Source of the DNA: Welwitschia mirabilis
Taxonomy: Eukaryota > Gnetophyta > Gnetopsida > Welwitschiales
Assembly: GCA_051453625.1 (NCBI GenBank)
Contig: JBOZIK010000001.1
Location: forward strand, 183,658,405 to 183,711,217
Direction of reading: 5' to 3'
Length of the DNA stretch: 52,813 nucleotides
The notes under the pieces: generated by a model
Databases searched by the model: none
Told to the model about the DNA's origin: nothing
What the model saw: only the letters and a program-made list of their open reading frames with translations
Translations under genes and position numbers: made by a program
Shown: piece by piece, positions 11,540 to 22,380 of the stretch
How the letters are laid out: every line of letters starts with the position of its first letter
Numbering within the stretch: position 1 is the stretch's first letter

Positions 11540-11553
11540 GCTTTGATACTAAA
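11540..11553 (-). other. Primer binding site of Gypsy1 (decayed initiator-Met type)
   Basis: The minus strand reads TTTAGTATCAAAGC immediately after the 5' LTR. This is two or three changes from TGGTATCAGAGC, consistent with C-to-T decay, and matches the decayed site of Copia3 at 50054-50067. Confidence 0.75.
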
Positions 11554-11968
11554 TGCAATATTCTATTGTACAATTTTAAGATCATTTCCTTGAAAATAAG
11601 AATATTTAAATATTATTCTAAGATCAATAAGAATAACAATGAATAATTTCAGGAAAGATGGACCTTATTATTGATAGTAGTAAAGTACATTCCTTATCAT
11701 TAGCCAACAACCCTAGACTAGTAGTCAAATGTAAAGATGTAAACTCCAACCTGAGTTTCCCTCCTAGGATCCTTGAGGATCACCCAAGGTTGTCGTTAAG
11801 TACATCCAATTAGTCTATCCACCTTTACCTAATGCCATAGGATTAAATAGCATAATGAAGAAATATAGATTTATATATTTATATTACATCCCTTCATAAC
11901 AATTGTTAATCATACTTATTTAGCATTTTAACATACTTCCTTGCTAACAGTAAATTTGAAAAATTACA
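11554..11968 (-). repeat. 5' LTR of Gypsy1
   Basis: 415 bp, TGCAATATT ... AAATTACA, homologous along its length to 2203-2648 with many substitutions and small indels. The terminal inverted repeat is decayed compared with the other LTR. Confidence 0.88.
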
Positions 11969-14900
11969 AAAACTTATTGAATCAAAGAAGATTAATGAAA
12001 GATTCAAATAAGATTTAAAAATCTTAATATTATGCTTGAATAATGTAGAAGTTCTAATGATAAAAAGTGGTTTAAGATAAAAGGAGTCTTCTACTAGTAC
12101 CTCAACTACTCTCTTTGGTAATTAGAATTATCAGCTAAGGCATGAAAATTTAGCATTTACAACCAACATTACTTGTTACTACTACAATAATCATGTTCAT
12201 TATCAATTTGATTGTTCATTTAAATTTATTACAACATACTATGATAATTATGCCAATATCTAAAGGGATGGATGCAAAAATATGTGTAAAAATAAATTCA
12301 AGAATATGTGGGTTCCTATATTCCAATAAAGACTTCTAGAATAAATTACTTTATACGTTTAAAGAGATAGTGGTTGTTCAAGATATATGATAGGTGATAA
12401 ATCTAGACTCACTACTTTTATTGAGTAAGAAAAACAAGTGATCATGTTTGGAGATAGTAAAGAAGCTTTAATAAAAGGTATTGACATCATAGAAGGAGGT
12501 AAGCTTTCACAGGTAAGAGATATATTTTATACTAAAAGTTTAGAATATAATTTAATTAGTGTAAGATAATTAAATAATGTTAATTTTGATGTAACATTGA
12601 GTAAATATGCCTATACTACTAAGGAATACAAAAAAACAAAGCCTTATTTGCTATTCTCTAAAATTAAATGTTACACATTACAAGATATTTCTAGTGAAAT
12701 AACCAAGTACTAGTTTAAGTGTTATTAGTAATGTAAAAATGTGATATAGAAATCTCGACATGTTAGCAAGGAACTCTTTAAGGCTTTATTTTCAAAAGAA
12801 ATGGTAAGAGGCTATTAAAATAACAAAATTTTGATGATTAAGTTTGTGAACATTATCAAAAGTGAAAACAAACAAGGATAAGGTTTAGTAAGAAAAACTC
12901 TATTACCATAGAGTGACCTCTAGATTTATTGCATATTGAAATTATTGGATCTTGTATTATGGAACATTTTGATAAAAATAAGTGTTACTTGACTATTACA
13001 AATGACTTTTATTAATTTACATGAGTGTCCTTCCTTGCCCATAAGAATGAGGCCATTGATATCTTTTTTTAATTTTTTTCATAAATTTAAAACTATAAAA
13101 AATGGTAATGGAATGGAATTTAAGAATGCTAGATCCAAGGACATTTATGAATAATTTAACACACATCATTAATTTTTATCTCCAGGAACTGCATAATAAA
13201 ATGAAGTGGCAAAAAGAAAGAATAGGGTGATAAATACGATGGCTAAAATCATGATGCATGATCAATGAGTTCCTTATCATTTTTAGTTAAAGGCCATTAA
13301 CACTACATGTTATGTCTCCAATATAGTTTTGTTAAGAAGATTTATTTCCAGAGCTCCCTATGAACCATGGTATGGTAATAAATCCTCTGTAAGTTACTTT
13401 CATGTCATTAGATTAAAATGTTTTATCTTGAATAAAAAATATCAACTTGGAAAGTTTGATTTAAAGTTCATAAAGGTATATGTTTAGGATATTGTATAGT
13501 AAGTAAATCTTATTAAGTATTCAAAGAACAAACATGAAAAGTAGAGAAAACCATAAATTTTTAAAGTGGTAATACTAATTTATCATTTGTTTGTATGGAA
13601 GATGATTATGTATCTATGGAAATTGAATAATTAACTATAAATTATCATTGAAGAAAAAAATGAAGAAGAATTTGAGAATATGAACTTCTTAAAGATGATT
13701 AGACCTAGAAATATTCATTCATCAAGTAACATCAAGAAAGCCCATATGATGGAATCCAAGTACAGATCATTAAGAAATTCTGTGGATATGTATCCTACAT
13801 CTTACAAGCAGAGCCCAAGAACTTTAATAAAGTAGAAAGTGATCAAAATTAAATTCTATCCATGCAAAATGTGTTAAACCAATTTGAAATATGTGAAGTT
13901 TAGGAGTTAGTTCTAACACCATAAGATATAATAATAATAGGAATAATGAAAATACATTTTCAGGAATAGAATAGATAAGAATAAGAAAGTTATCAAAAAC
14001 AAAGCAAGACTAGTTACTAGAGAATACAACCAATTAGAAGCAATTAACTTTCAGAAAACCTTTACCCCAATAGCATACATTGAATTAATTATAATTCTTC
14101 TTGCATTTGCTTGCTTGAAGGTCTTTAAGATTTATCAAATGGATGTTAAAAGTGCCTTTTTAAATGGAGTACTACTAGAAGAGAAATGTGCTAAGTAACC
14201 TAAAGGTTTTATTAACTATCATAATCATGACCATATCTATAGGTTAAAAAACATCTATATGAAGCTAATCAAACTCCAAGATCTTGGTGTAAATGGCTAT
14301 TAAGATACTTAATTGAAAATGTCTTCTAAAGAAATACATATAATGTTATAATATTTATTAAAATTAAAAGTAATAACTTCATAATAGTATAAAATTAGAA
14401 TACTGATATTATCTTCAGTACTACTAATGAGTTGTTGTGTAAGAAGTTTATCAAGATATGTAGGACGAATTTAAAATGAGACTTATTAAAGAGATTAACA
14501 ACTTCTTGAAATTACAGGTAGTGTAATAAAAAGAAGGTACATTTATTTCTCAAATAGAATATGTTAAAAATATTTTAGGAAAGTATGGATTACAAGATTA
14601 TAAATCTAAGGATACACCCTTGAATCCAAACACCAACCTAGATAGGGATGAAGTAAAAAAATTTTTGATGAAAAACTATTTAGATGTATGATCATTAGTT
14701 TGATTTACCCTACTGCTAGTGATTTGATATTTTTATTTAGTGTAGGAATTTATTCTTAGTTGCAAGACGATCCTACAGAATCTTAACTTAAAGCTCTTAA
14801 AATAATCTTTTATTATTTAAAAAGTACTATACATTAGGAATTTTAGCATTCAAAGTGATTCTATATTAATCGAGTTGAATATTGTGATGTATATTGGGAA

Positions 14901-15350
14901 AGTTTCAAAGATAATAAAAGAATTATTAGTGAAAGCTATGATCTATTAGGATGATGCCTATTTTCATGGAGTAGTAAGAAAAAATACTCAAGAAATTTTT
15001 CAACTAGAAAATCAAATACATTTTTATTGATAGTTATTATGAACAGGTGCTTTGGATGAAGTAGAATTTAAGAGATTTTAGATTTACCTTGAAGAATATA
15101 TCCATAAATTATGATAACAAAAGTATAATTAGCATCTCTAAGAATTCCATTTAATACTCTAGAATGAAACATATAAGAATTAAACATCACTTCCTAGATG
15201 AACATGTTCAAAATAGATACATCAATTTGGAATATGTAGGAATAAAAGATTAGCTTTCAGACATGCTTATCAAGACATTAAATGGAGAAAGTTTCTATAA
15301 AATCTATAGAAATATACGGATTAGATCATTCTCAATTAAGTAAGCCTCTA
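11969..15350 (+). pseudogene. Copia1 gag-pol remnant, 3' part
   Basis: Continues the frame cut at 2202. Domains in order: coiled-coil end of gag (11970-12110). CCHC knuckle at 12174-12215 in which the second Cys has become Tyr. Aspartic protease with DSGCSRYMIGDKS at 12366-12405. GAG-pre-integrase, then integrase from about 12840 (VCEHYQK, then an LTITNDFY catalytic-Asp region near 12985). Copia reverse transcriptase from about 13965 (NKARLVTREYNQLEAINF, then YQMDVKSAFLNG near 14135). RNase H to about 15330 (RMKHIRIKHHF near 15160, then KTLNGESFYK). Many stops, mostly TAG, TAA or TGA in place of CAG, CAA or CGA. The layout is that of a SIRE-like copia element. Confidence 0.85.
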
Positions 15351-15442
15351 AGATAACCTTTTAACTCCTAACTCCACAAAATTAATAATAGTTATCTTTA
15401 TAGATGTAAGATAAAATTTTGTGCATAGTAGATGTAAATATT

Positions 15443-15830
15443 ATATAGTTAAAAGGTGAATTTTTATAGTGAAATATGTATCAAATTAGTTTTCCTTTAA
15501 TCTTATAAATTTTTTATTTTAATCACTAAAGATATCTTTTGGGACAAGAGATGTCTCTAACACTTAAAATATGATCCATTCTTAGATTTTTAAGAAAGAA
15601 ATCTTTGATATGAAATAGACATCTATTATCAAAAATCTTTCATTTCATTAAACATCTCTATAATTTTCTTAATTTTGTTCATTTTTAATAAATAGAAATC
15701 TTCTTGAGTTAAAGATGTATGGAGTGCATCTGATATATGTCCTCAATCCGAAAAACATCTTTATTATGTTAGCTTTAAAAATAAAAAAAAAGGAAAATAT
15801 TTACTAGGGTTCTGAGTTCTACAAGATTTG
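15443..15830 (+). repeat. Copia1 polypurine tract and 3' LTR remnant
   Basis: A decayed polypurine tract (GTTAAAAGGTGAA, about 15446-15458) follows RNase H, where copia elements carry theirs. The following 370 bp is AT-rich and contains several AGATGTCT/AGACATCT-like words (15552, 15629 and others). These words also mark the LTRs at 21.9-22.3 and 35.2-35.7 kb. The right end is not defined and may be cut by the adjoining LINE. No coding signal. Confidence 0.5.
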
Positions 15831-16023
15831 GTGGATCTAGAGAGTAAGAGGTTGTAAGTATTGAAGATCACAGATTAGGGGGGGTGGTTTTGGTCCCTGA
15901 TCACAGAGTAGAAGGGTATTTTTAGCCATAGGACAGGTTGTTATCAGGTAAGTTTCAGGAGTACTTTTGTCTTATAGTTTTGATCAGTTTTTAGGATTTT
16001 TCTTAAGGGATTTGATCCCAAGA

Positions 16024-17451
16024 TGAAGAAGACCCAGTTTTCCAGGGAGAGAAAATCCCTCGTATTGGACATCAATGAAGATGCATGTAGTAAAATCAAG
16101 AAAAAACCTAAGTTTAGCCTCATCAACAAGTTTATCTCATTTGGCCCTCGACCTCAGTTGGATCAGATCCATGATTGGATTGTAATGAAATGAACAGGAA
16201 TCAATAAGGTGGATGTTATTACCATGCCAAAAGGGCTAGTTTTATTCCAGATAGATAATGAATAAGATGGAGATAAAATAATAGCAAAAGGACCATGATT
16301 TTTTAGAGCTAGAGGCCTCGCCCTAGCCAAATGGATGTCGAGGATGTAATCAGATTGAAAACCGTTTAAGAAACTTTTGATTTAGATCTGCATCCACAAG
16401 TTCCCCCTGGAGTTTTGGAATGAAGATTTACTAAGAAGAATGACCTATTAATTTTGGAATCTAATCAAGCTAGATCGAATCATGATTAAATAAACTAGAT
16501 TGGTTTTAGCCAGACTTTGTATGTGGATAAGTATCGAAGATACTAAGGAAATCCAATCTATAAAGTTTAGATCCCAATGGGGAACCTATGATCTGGAGGT
16601 TACTTATGAGAATCTTCTAATTCCTTGCTTAACCTATGGAAAATTAGAATACCCCTTGAGAAGATGTGCTCCTCCTAAGAAGAAATGCTCACATTGTAAA
16701 AAATTGGATACCTACAAGAAGAATGCTGAAAGAAATTGATTGATATTGAAAATAAGTAAAAGGAGACTTGCACTTTTGGTAAGAAGACTGGACATGATCA
16801 GAACATATGTAGACACGAAGGAACAAACTAGAAAAAGTACCACCATTTTTCCAAAGAAAAGTAAGAGAAAGGAAGGCTTAAAACAAGAAAACCCATTGCA
16901 ACCTCTCATGGATGAGAATGACACTCAACTAAACCTNNNNNNNNNNNNNNNNNNNNNNNNNNNNNNNNNNNNNNNNNNNNNNNNNNNNNNNNNNNNNNNN
17001 NNNNNNNNNNNNNNNNNNNNNNNNNNNNNNNNNNNNNNNNNNNNNNNNNNNNNNNNNNNNNNNNNNNNNNNNNNNNNNNNNNNNNNNNNNNNNNNNNNNN
17101 NNNNNNNNNNNNNNNNNNNNNNNNNNNNNNNNNNNNNNNNNNNNNNNNNNNNNNNNNNNNNNNNNNNNNNNNNNNNNNNNNNNNNNNNNNNNNNNNNNNN
17201 NNNNNNNNNNNNNNNNNNNNNNNNNNNNNNNNNNNNNNNNNNNNNNNNNNNNNNNNNNNNNNNNNNNNNNNNNNNNNNNNNNNNNNNNNNNNNNNNNNNN
17301 NNNNNNNNNNNNNNNNNNNNNNNNNNNNNNNNNNNNNNNNNNNNNNNNNNNNNNNNNNNNNNNNNNNNNNNNNNNNNNNNNNNNNNNNNNNNNNNNNNNN
17401 NNNNNNGAAGAAAAGGCCTAACAACAGAACCTTATAGGAATAAGAAATCAT
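16024..17451 (+). pseudogene. LINE1 ORF1 remnant (DUF4283-like, zinc knuckle)
   Basis: The chosen start is ATG 16024 (MKKTQFSRERKS). A DUF4283-like domain follows: FISFGPRPQLDQIHDWIV, a KGLVLFQIDNE strand, RGLALAKWM, then an LPLEFWN-type stretch and a LARLCMWISIE segment before a YENLLIPCLTYGK stretch, about residues 35-225. After it come a Cys-rich SHCKK segment and a CCHC knuckle (CTFGKKTGHDQNIC near 16768-16810, with one Cys changed). The C-terminal part is basic and runs into the gap. ORF1 proteins of plant L1 bind the element RNA. Several in-frame stops and frame shifts. Confidence 0.78.
16937..17406. other. Assembly gap (470 N)
   Basis: Run of N in the C-terminal part of LINE1 ORF1. 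Confidence 0.99.
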
Positions 17452-17537
17452 AGAGAACATTGGAAATAGTTCTCAAGCTACTATTGAAGACACAATGAAA
17501 AAAGGACAAGCGCTATAAAGTAGTGAAAATATCCCTA

Positions 17538-20500
17538 ATGAATTGTCTCTCATGGAACTGTAGGGGATTAGGATCCTCTTACAAGAAAAAAAACCTATGA
17601 AATTTGATTATTTAACATAATATAGATCTAGTATGCACATAGGAGATAAAGATAAAACAAGACATGGAAAACATAAAGAGGGGACAATAATGAACCTCTT
17701 TTAGCATAGCCATCCAAGGTAGCTCGGGTGGTCGTTTGGTTTCTACTAAGAAAGAAGAAGATTTGATTTGTAGCAGTCAGAATCACATTATGATTTTTCT
17801 TAAGAATAAAGAATGAATCATTATAAATATTTACAGTCCACAACACAATCTAGATAAGGTTGTGGTATTGGAAGAAGCTCAAAAGAATGTAGTATAAAAA
17901 TCCAAATGGATAATTTTGGGTGACTTTAATTAATTCTTATATCCTTGGGAAAAATAAGGTGGTGATAATTAAAACTCTAAAGGAACTTCTATCCTCAAAG
18001 ATTTTGTATTAAGACATTCTCTCACAGATATACCCATCACTGGTTGCAAATACACTTGGTAAAATAAAAGAGTAGGTACAGAGTTAATAATGTCTAAGAT
18101 TGATAGAGTGATGGCTAGAAAACATCTAGATAAACTTCCTATTGAAGCTCATGGCATGAATAGGATTGCCTCAGATCACTTTCCCATTATTCTCAGAGTA
18201 GGGGCATTTTCGCCCTCAAAACTCCATTTCATATGGAACAGTACTAAATCAACAGAACCGAAACTAGAGTGCTTTTAAAAAGAATCTGGGCATAATATGC
18301 TGGTATACAATCTGTCACCTTCTTGTACAAAGGCCTCAATACATTAAAGGCTGACATAAGAGATTAGAGNNNNNNNNNNNNNNNNNNNNNNNNNNNNNNN
18401 NNNNNNNNNNNNNNNNNNNNNNNNNNNNNNNNNNNNNNNNNNNNNNNNNNNNNNNNNNNNNNNNNNNNNNNNNNNNNNNNNNNNNNNNNNNNNNNNNNNN
18501 NNNNNNNNNNNNNNNNNNNAGAAATTCATAAAGGCGAAAAACATTATTGGAGAGAACAATCAAGGATCAAGTGGCTTAAAGAAGATGATAGACATATTAG
18601 ATTCTTCTTCCAGAAGGCCAATCAACATAAATCTAATAACAGAATTAAAAGGCTCACAATAGGAGGCCGTATTATAGAAAACGAAGAAGAAATAGTAAAG
18701 GAAATATAGGCTCATCTTCAAAAAGTCTAGAAATGGAATGATATTATCCCTAGCCTAATCCCAAAGAACAAGAAGGTTTTCGAGGAGGATAATCGATTAT
18801 TGAGTAAACTCCTGAGTAGAGAGGAGATACTAGCTGCAGTTAGATCAATGAAGGATAACCAAGCACCTAGTCTGGATGGGTGGCCATTTGAACTCTTCAA
18901 AACCTACTTCTCTATCCTAGGAGATAACGTTCATGATGTAATATAAGAAATATTCCACAATCAATAAATTTTTAGAGAGATAAACAGAACCAGAGTAGTA
19001 CTCATTCTAAAAAAAAGAGATGCCAGTAAACCAGATGACTTTAGGCCATTAAGGGTATGCAATGTCATTTACAGAATCTTTGCAAAAGTTATGATTAGCT
19101 GAATCATCCTCTTTCTCCTCAATGTGATCTCAGAGAACCAAACTGGCTTTATTAGTTCCAGGTATATCCAAGACCAAATCCTTCTAAACCATGAGATTAT
19201 TCACTCTGTGAAAAAGCACAAATTTCTACTTTTTATTGCTAAACTAGATATTGCAAAAGCTTATAACTCAGTTAGTTGACAAGCTTTAGGGTGTATTATT
19301 AGAAAAATCGGTTTCTCTCAAGATATTATTAATCTTTGGCTAGACATGCAGGCTTTGGATGAGTTTAGTGTGGAGGTTAATAATCACAGATCAAACTTCT
19401 TCTTAGTGGAAAGAGGTTTAAGACAAGGAGAACCTCTATTCCTATACCTTTTTCTATTTATAATGAATGTTTTACAGGTTTTCTTAAGAAACAATGGAGT
19501 TACAAGAATCAGAATTGGAGGATAAATTTTTCTCAACAATCACTATGCAGATGATACTATCATCATGACTAAGGCGACTAATCAGCAAGCAAAATCTGTA
19601 AAAAATGCCATGAATACATTTACAGAGAAACAGGGCTTCATACTAATTAGAACAAATCAAGAATTCATATGTTGGGTAGATAATAGATCAGAGGAGATGA
19701 AACCATCCACATCATGAATGCAAATTTAGGAGACCTTTAAGACATCCACCTGGGCATTTCTTATGAAATTGGCACAGGACAAGTGCCTATAATTACATTT
19801 TAGAATCTATAGAAAGGGGTGTAGCTCTTGGCATAATAATTTCCTATCTTCAAAGGCTAAAATTATTCTTAAAAGTTCCTATATAATTTCTTCCTTTTGG
19901 TATATAGCTTCTGTTATCAGCCTCCTAAAGAATATCATTTAAAAAATTGACACGTTTCTAAAAGATTTTATCTAGTCAGGGAGAAAAGACCACCACAAAA
20001 TACATCTCTATAAATGGGAAATCATAGCCTATGCTAAAGAATTAGGAGGATGAAGAATTTAAAAACTTGAAGATTGTATTCTCATTAGAGCTCAAAGGAT
20101 TTTAAAGAGATTATAAGAGGGAGGGCAATCATGAAGTGACTTAATTCATTACAAGCATAAAAATTAGACAATTGAGCACAGAGTATCATATCTTTGAAAG
20201 CATCTTTACAGAGCTCACAAACAACTTTCTGAATTGAACATCTCTTAGAGTGAAAAGTTCAAATAGATCTTGATCAAAAAATATGATAAACAAAACAGTT
20301 ACAAGAAGCATTGGATGATACAAATACCAAAAAAAATTAAAGTATTCTATTGGCTAAAAGAGAATCATCAAATTTAACAAGAGATCAATTATCAAAACGG
20401 GAACTTCAGGTTGATGTTAAATATCCCATCTGTTAGTCTAATCTTAAAACTACACAACATCTCTTTCATCAATGTGCATGGAGTAAGAAGCTAATCACTA

Positions 20501-20860
20501 TAATAACAAAGTGTTATTAAAGCAGTGGTGCCTTTAACATGCATTTAGTAGATGGGATTTACCTAACTTTATGGTAGATATGGTGGATTAGAAAAAGTAT
20601 AATTTTCAATGAAACCCCCCTTCCCTACCCTATTTATATAGCCAAAAAGATAATCTGCAATCATTCTTAAATTAAAATTACGATAGGCTCCACTCTAACC
20701 TATGAGCCTACTGACCCAGGTCTCTTTGAGGGATGCCCAGAGCTATGGAAGAAAATACAGGTGGTGGGGTGGGGAACCCTTCTACACAAACTGAGAGGTG
20801 ACATGAAGGCTGCTATTACCCCTTTTTATAGGTGATAGAGAGGAGGATGAAATAACTTTT
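17538..20860 (+). pseudogene. LINE1 ORF2 remnant (endonuclease-reverse transcriptase)
   Basis: Starts at ATG 17538 with the diagnostic N-terminus MNCLSWNCRGLGS. AP-like endonuclease: GDFN at 17919-17930, KIDRVMARKH near 18100, and SDHFPIIL at 18171-18195. After a 150-N gap, reverse transcriptase about 18520-19700: DDFRPLRVCNVIYRIFAK near 19035, ENQTGFISSRYIQDQILLNH near 19135, FIAKLDIAKAYNSV near 19225, GLRQGEPLFLYLF near 19425, and catalytic YADD at 19544-19555. A C-terminal zf-RVT-like region (PKKIKVFYWLKENH near 20330) follows with more decay. The enzyme would nick target DNA and prime reverse transcription there. Intact length would be about 1100-1300 residues. In-frame stops make it inactive, though motif integrity is striking. 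Confidence 0.88.
18370..18519. other. Assembly gap (150 N)
   Basis: Run of N between the endonuclease and reverse transcriptase parts of LINE1 ORF2. Confidence 0.99.
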
Positions 20861-20889
20861 AAAATAATTCCAATAGACAATTTTAAATA

Positions 20890-21620
20890 ATCTTTCGCCA
20901 ATCTATTGAAGGTCCCAACGGAAGGCAAGATGATCCCATTCAAAAGCGGAGGCTAACAAGAAGCCCTCCATTTCTTTCTAGGTGGAATCCCTAAACTGCC
21001 CAGTGGACATATTAGCAAGAAGACGTTACTGCCCTCATGGGGCCTTGGGGTAGAACTGGTGGACAGATATTTCATTCGATCTGGTCATTGTTCTAAGCTT
21101 TCTAGAATTCATTTTGCATTTCTTAAGGTCCTTGACTTGGGATGCTAGGTGAATCTTCCTTATTTCTTCATTCAAGTGCTCAAGCATAAGAACTCTTTTA
21201 GGCACTCAAGTTTAATCCTAGCTCTTTAGAGAGCATCACAAGAAGCTTGGGTCAGAGAGGCCCCTCCCCCTCCTTCTCGTCATCGTCCTCATTAGACCAC
21301 TCCTAAGAGAACTTCTTCTAGAAGTTCCTCCTTAGCTATATACCCTATTCCTAAAGAAGTAATAGCTTATTTTAGCCCTAATAATAGGGGAACGCCTTTG
21401 CTCCTAACTCATCCAGAAGGATCGCATTTACCCCTACCTAGTAGAAATTTCTTGAGGAGCATTCTCCTCGCCCAACTCAAGCTCAGTCTCCTTCCTATTC
21501 TTCTCCACCTTTAGGCCCTTCTTCTCTAGCTCACCCTTTTTAGGAATAAGGTGTGCACTCCCAACACTTTTCTTCTCTAGCTTCAGGCCCCAGTTCCACT
21601 CAAAGCTCTAAGTCTTATTT
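20890..21620 (+). pseudogene. Unassigned proline/serine-rich coding remnant
   Basis: After LINE1 the composition shifts to a higher GC content and a C-rich plus strand. Conceptual translation, with frameshifts, gives RYFIRSGHCSKLSRIHFAFL near 21065-21125. A Pro/Ser-rich stretch follows (SPSYSSPPLGPSSLAHPF near 21490-21540, and related pieces). It could be the tail of an accessory ORF of a retrotransposon or a captured host fragment. I do not recognise the family and no start or end is defined. Confidence 0.3.
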
Positions 21621-22367
21621 GTAATACAAGATTTTTGACTTAAATAGGAAGTATTTCAATTTTTCTTAAATGATATCAAATGTAATAAAGATTACATGTT
21701 TTTGTGATATTTACTCTAGCTCTCCATTATCATCAAAACTTAGTATAAACTTGTTTAATGTCTTATAAAACTACTCAAAGTACTCTATAAAATACATATA
21801 ATTTGGTAGTACAACATAAATCCTTTGAGAGGAACATTTATTAAGTTAAGACTTGAAAATGAGATGTGATGGCCACTTTTCTAAATAAAAAGGATTAAAA
21901 TCCTAGGTTTCTAATACTTTTAATTTTTACAATAGTATAGTCAAGACGTCTACCTACTCAAAGACATCTAATTTGCAAAAAGTAGATGTTTGCAAAGTTA
22001 AATATATCTATTATTAGAAATTTTACAATACATTTTCCTACTATCAAGATGTTTACAAAATTTAAGATGTATATTTTAAAAATTTTTAAAAAGTATACCT
22101 AACCTTTCAAGATATCTGCAAGACTTCAGCAATATGCCCTAAAGATATCTATAAATCTAAAGACATCTCTTTGATAGATGTCTACAAAACTAAAGATATC
22201 TACAATGAGAGTTCCATAAATTTTAAAATATTTTATGACTAATATAGACATAATAATAACATTTTAAAAAAGTAAAATAACAAGAATATAATTTAATTGT
22301 TTCTATATCTAACTATAATCTCAACTTATAAGATAATTTTAATGTGAGTTAACAATTTTAAATGATA
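21620..22367 (-). repeat. Copia2 3' LTR remnant
   Basis: AT-rich, with repeated AGACATCT/AGATGTCT words between about 21940 and 22200. Its right end (GTTAACAATTTTAAATGATA) aligns with the right end of the LTR at 35975 (GTTTATCAATTTAAGAAATA). In both places the next 13 bases are a polypurine-tract match on the minus strand. The left edge is not defined. Confidence 0.5.
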
Positions 22368-22380
22368 TTACCTGTTTAAC
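22368..22380 (-). other. Decayed polypurine tract of Copia2
   Basis: The minus strand reads GTTAAACAGGTAA, aligned with CTTAAAGGGAGAA at 35976-35988. It marks the internal side of the Copia2 3' LTR. Confidence 0.5.

Larger units (their letters stand above)
2203..11968 (-). mobile_element. Gypsy1: Ty3/gypsy LTR retrotransposon, nested in Copia1
   Basis: The two terminal repeats (2203-2648 and 11554-11968) align along their whole length. A primer site lies inside the right LTR and a polypurine tract inside the left LTR, so the element reads on the minus strand. Internal order from right to left is long leader, gag, protease, reverse transcriptase, RNase H, integrase. The target duplication is AAAAA (2198-2202) versus AAAAC (11969-11973), so 4 of 5 bases match. 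The flanks belong to one continuous copia reading frame, which shows Gypsy1 is the younger insertion. LTR divergence is high by eye and all frames are broken, so it is old. The WKW-containing integrase region (LLQPL then WKWK) suggests a chromovirus-like lineage. Confidence 0.88.
15830..20890 (+). mobile_element. LINE1: L1-type non-LTR retrotransposon, nearly full length
   Basis: Two reading frames in the usual L1 order (ORF1 nucleic-acid-binding, ORF2 endonuclease plus reverse transcriptase), preceded by a short 5' region. The 5' edge abuts the Copia1 3' LTR. I could not find a clear poly(A) tail or target-site duplication at the 3' side (about 20890), so both ends are approximate. It is the best preserved coding sequence in the window. 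The RT core reads over about 1.1 kb in one frame with few stops. Two gaps (470 and 150 N) lie inside it. Confidence 0.88.
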
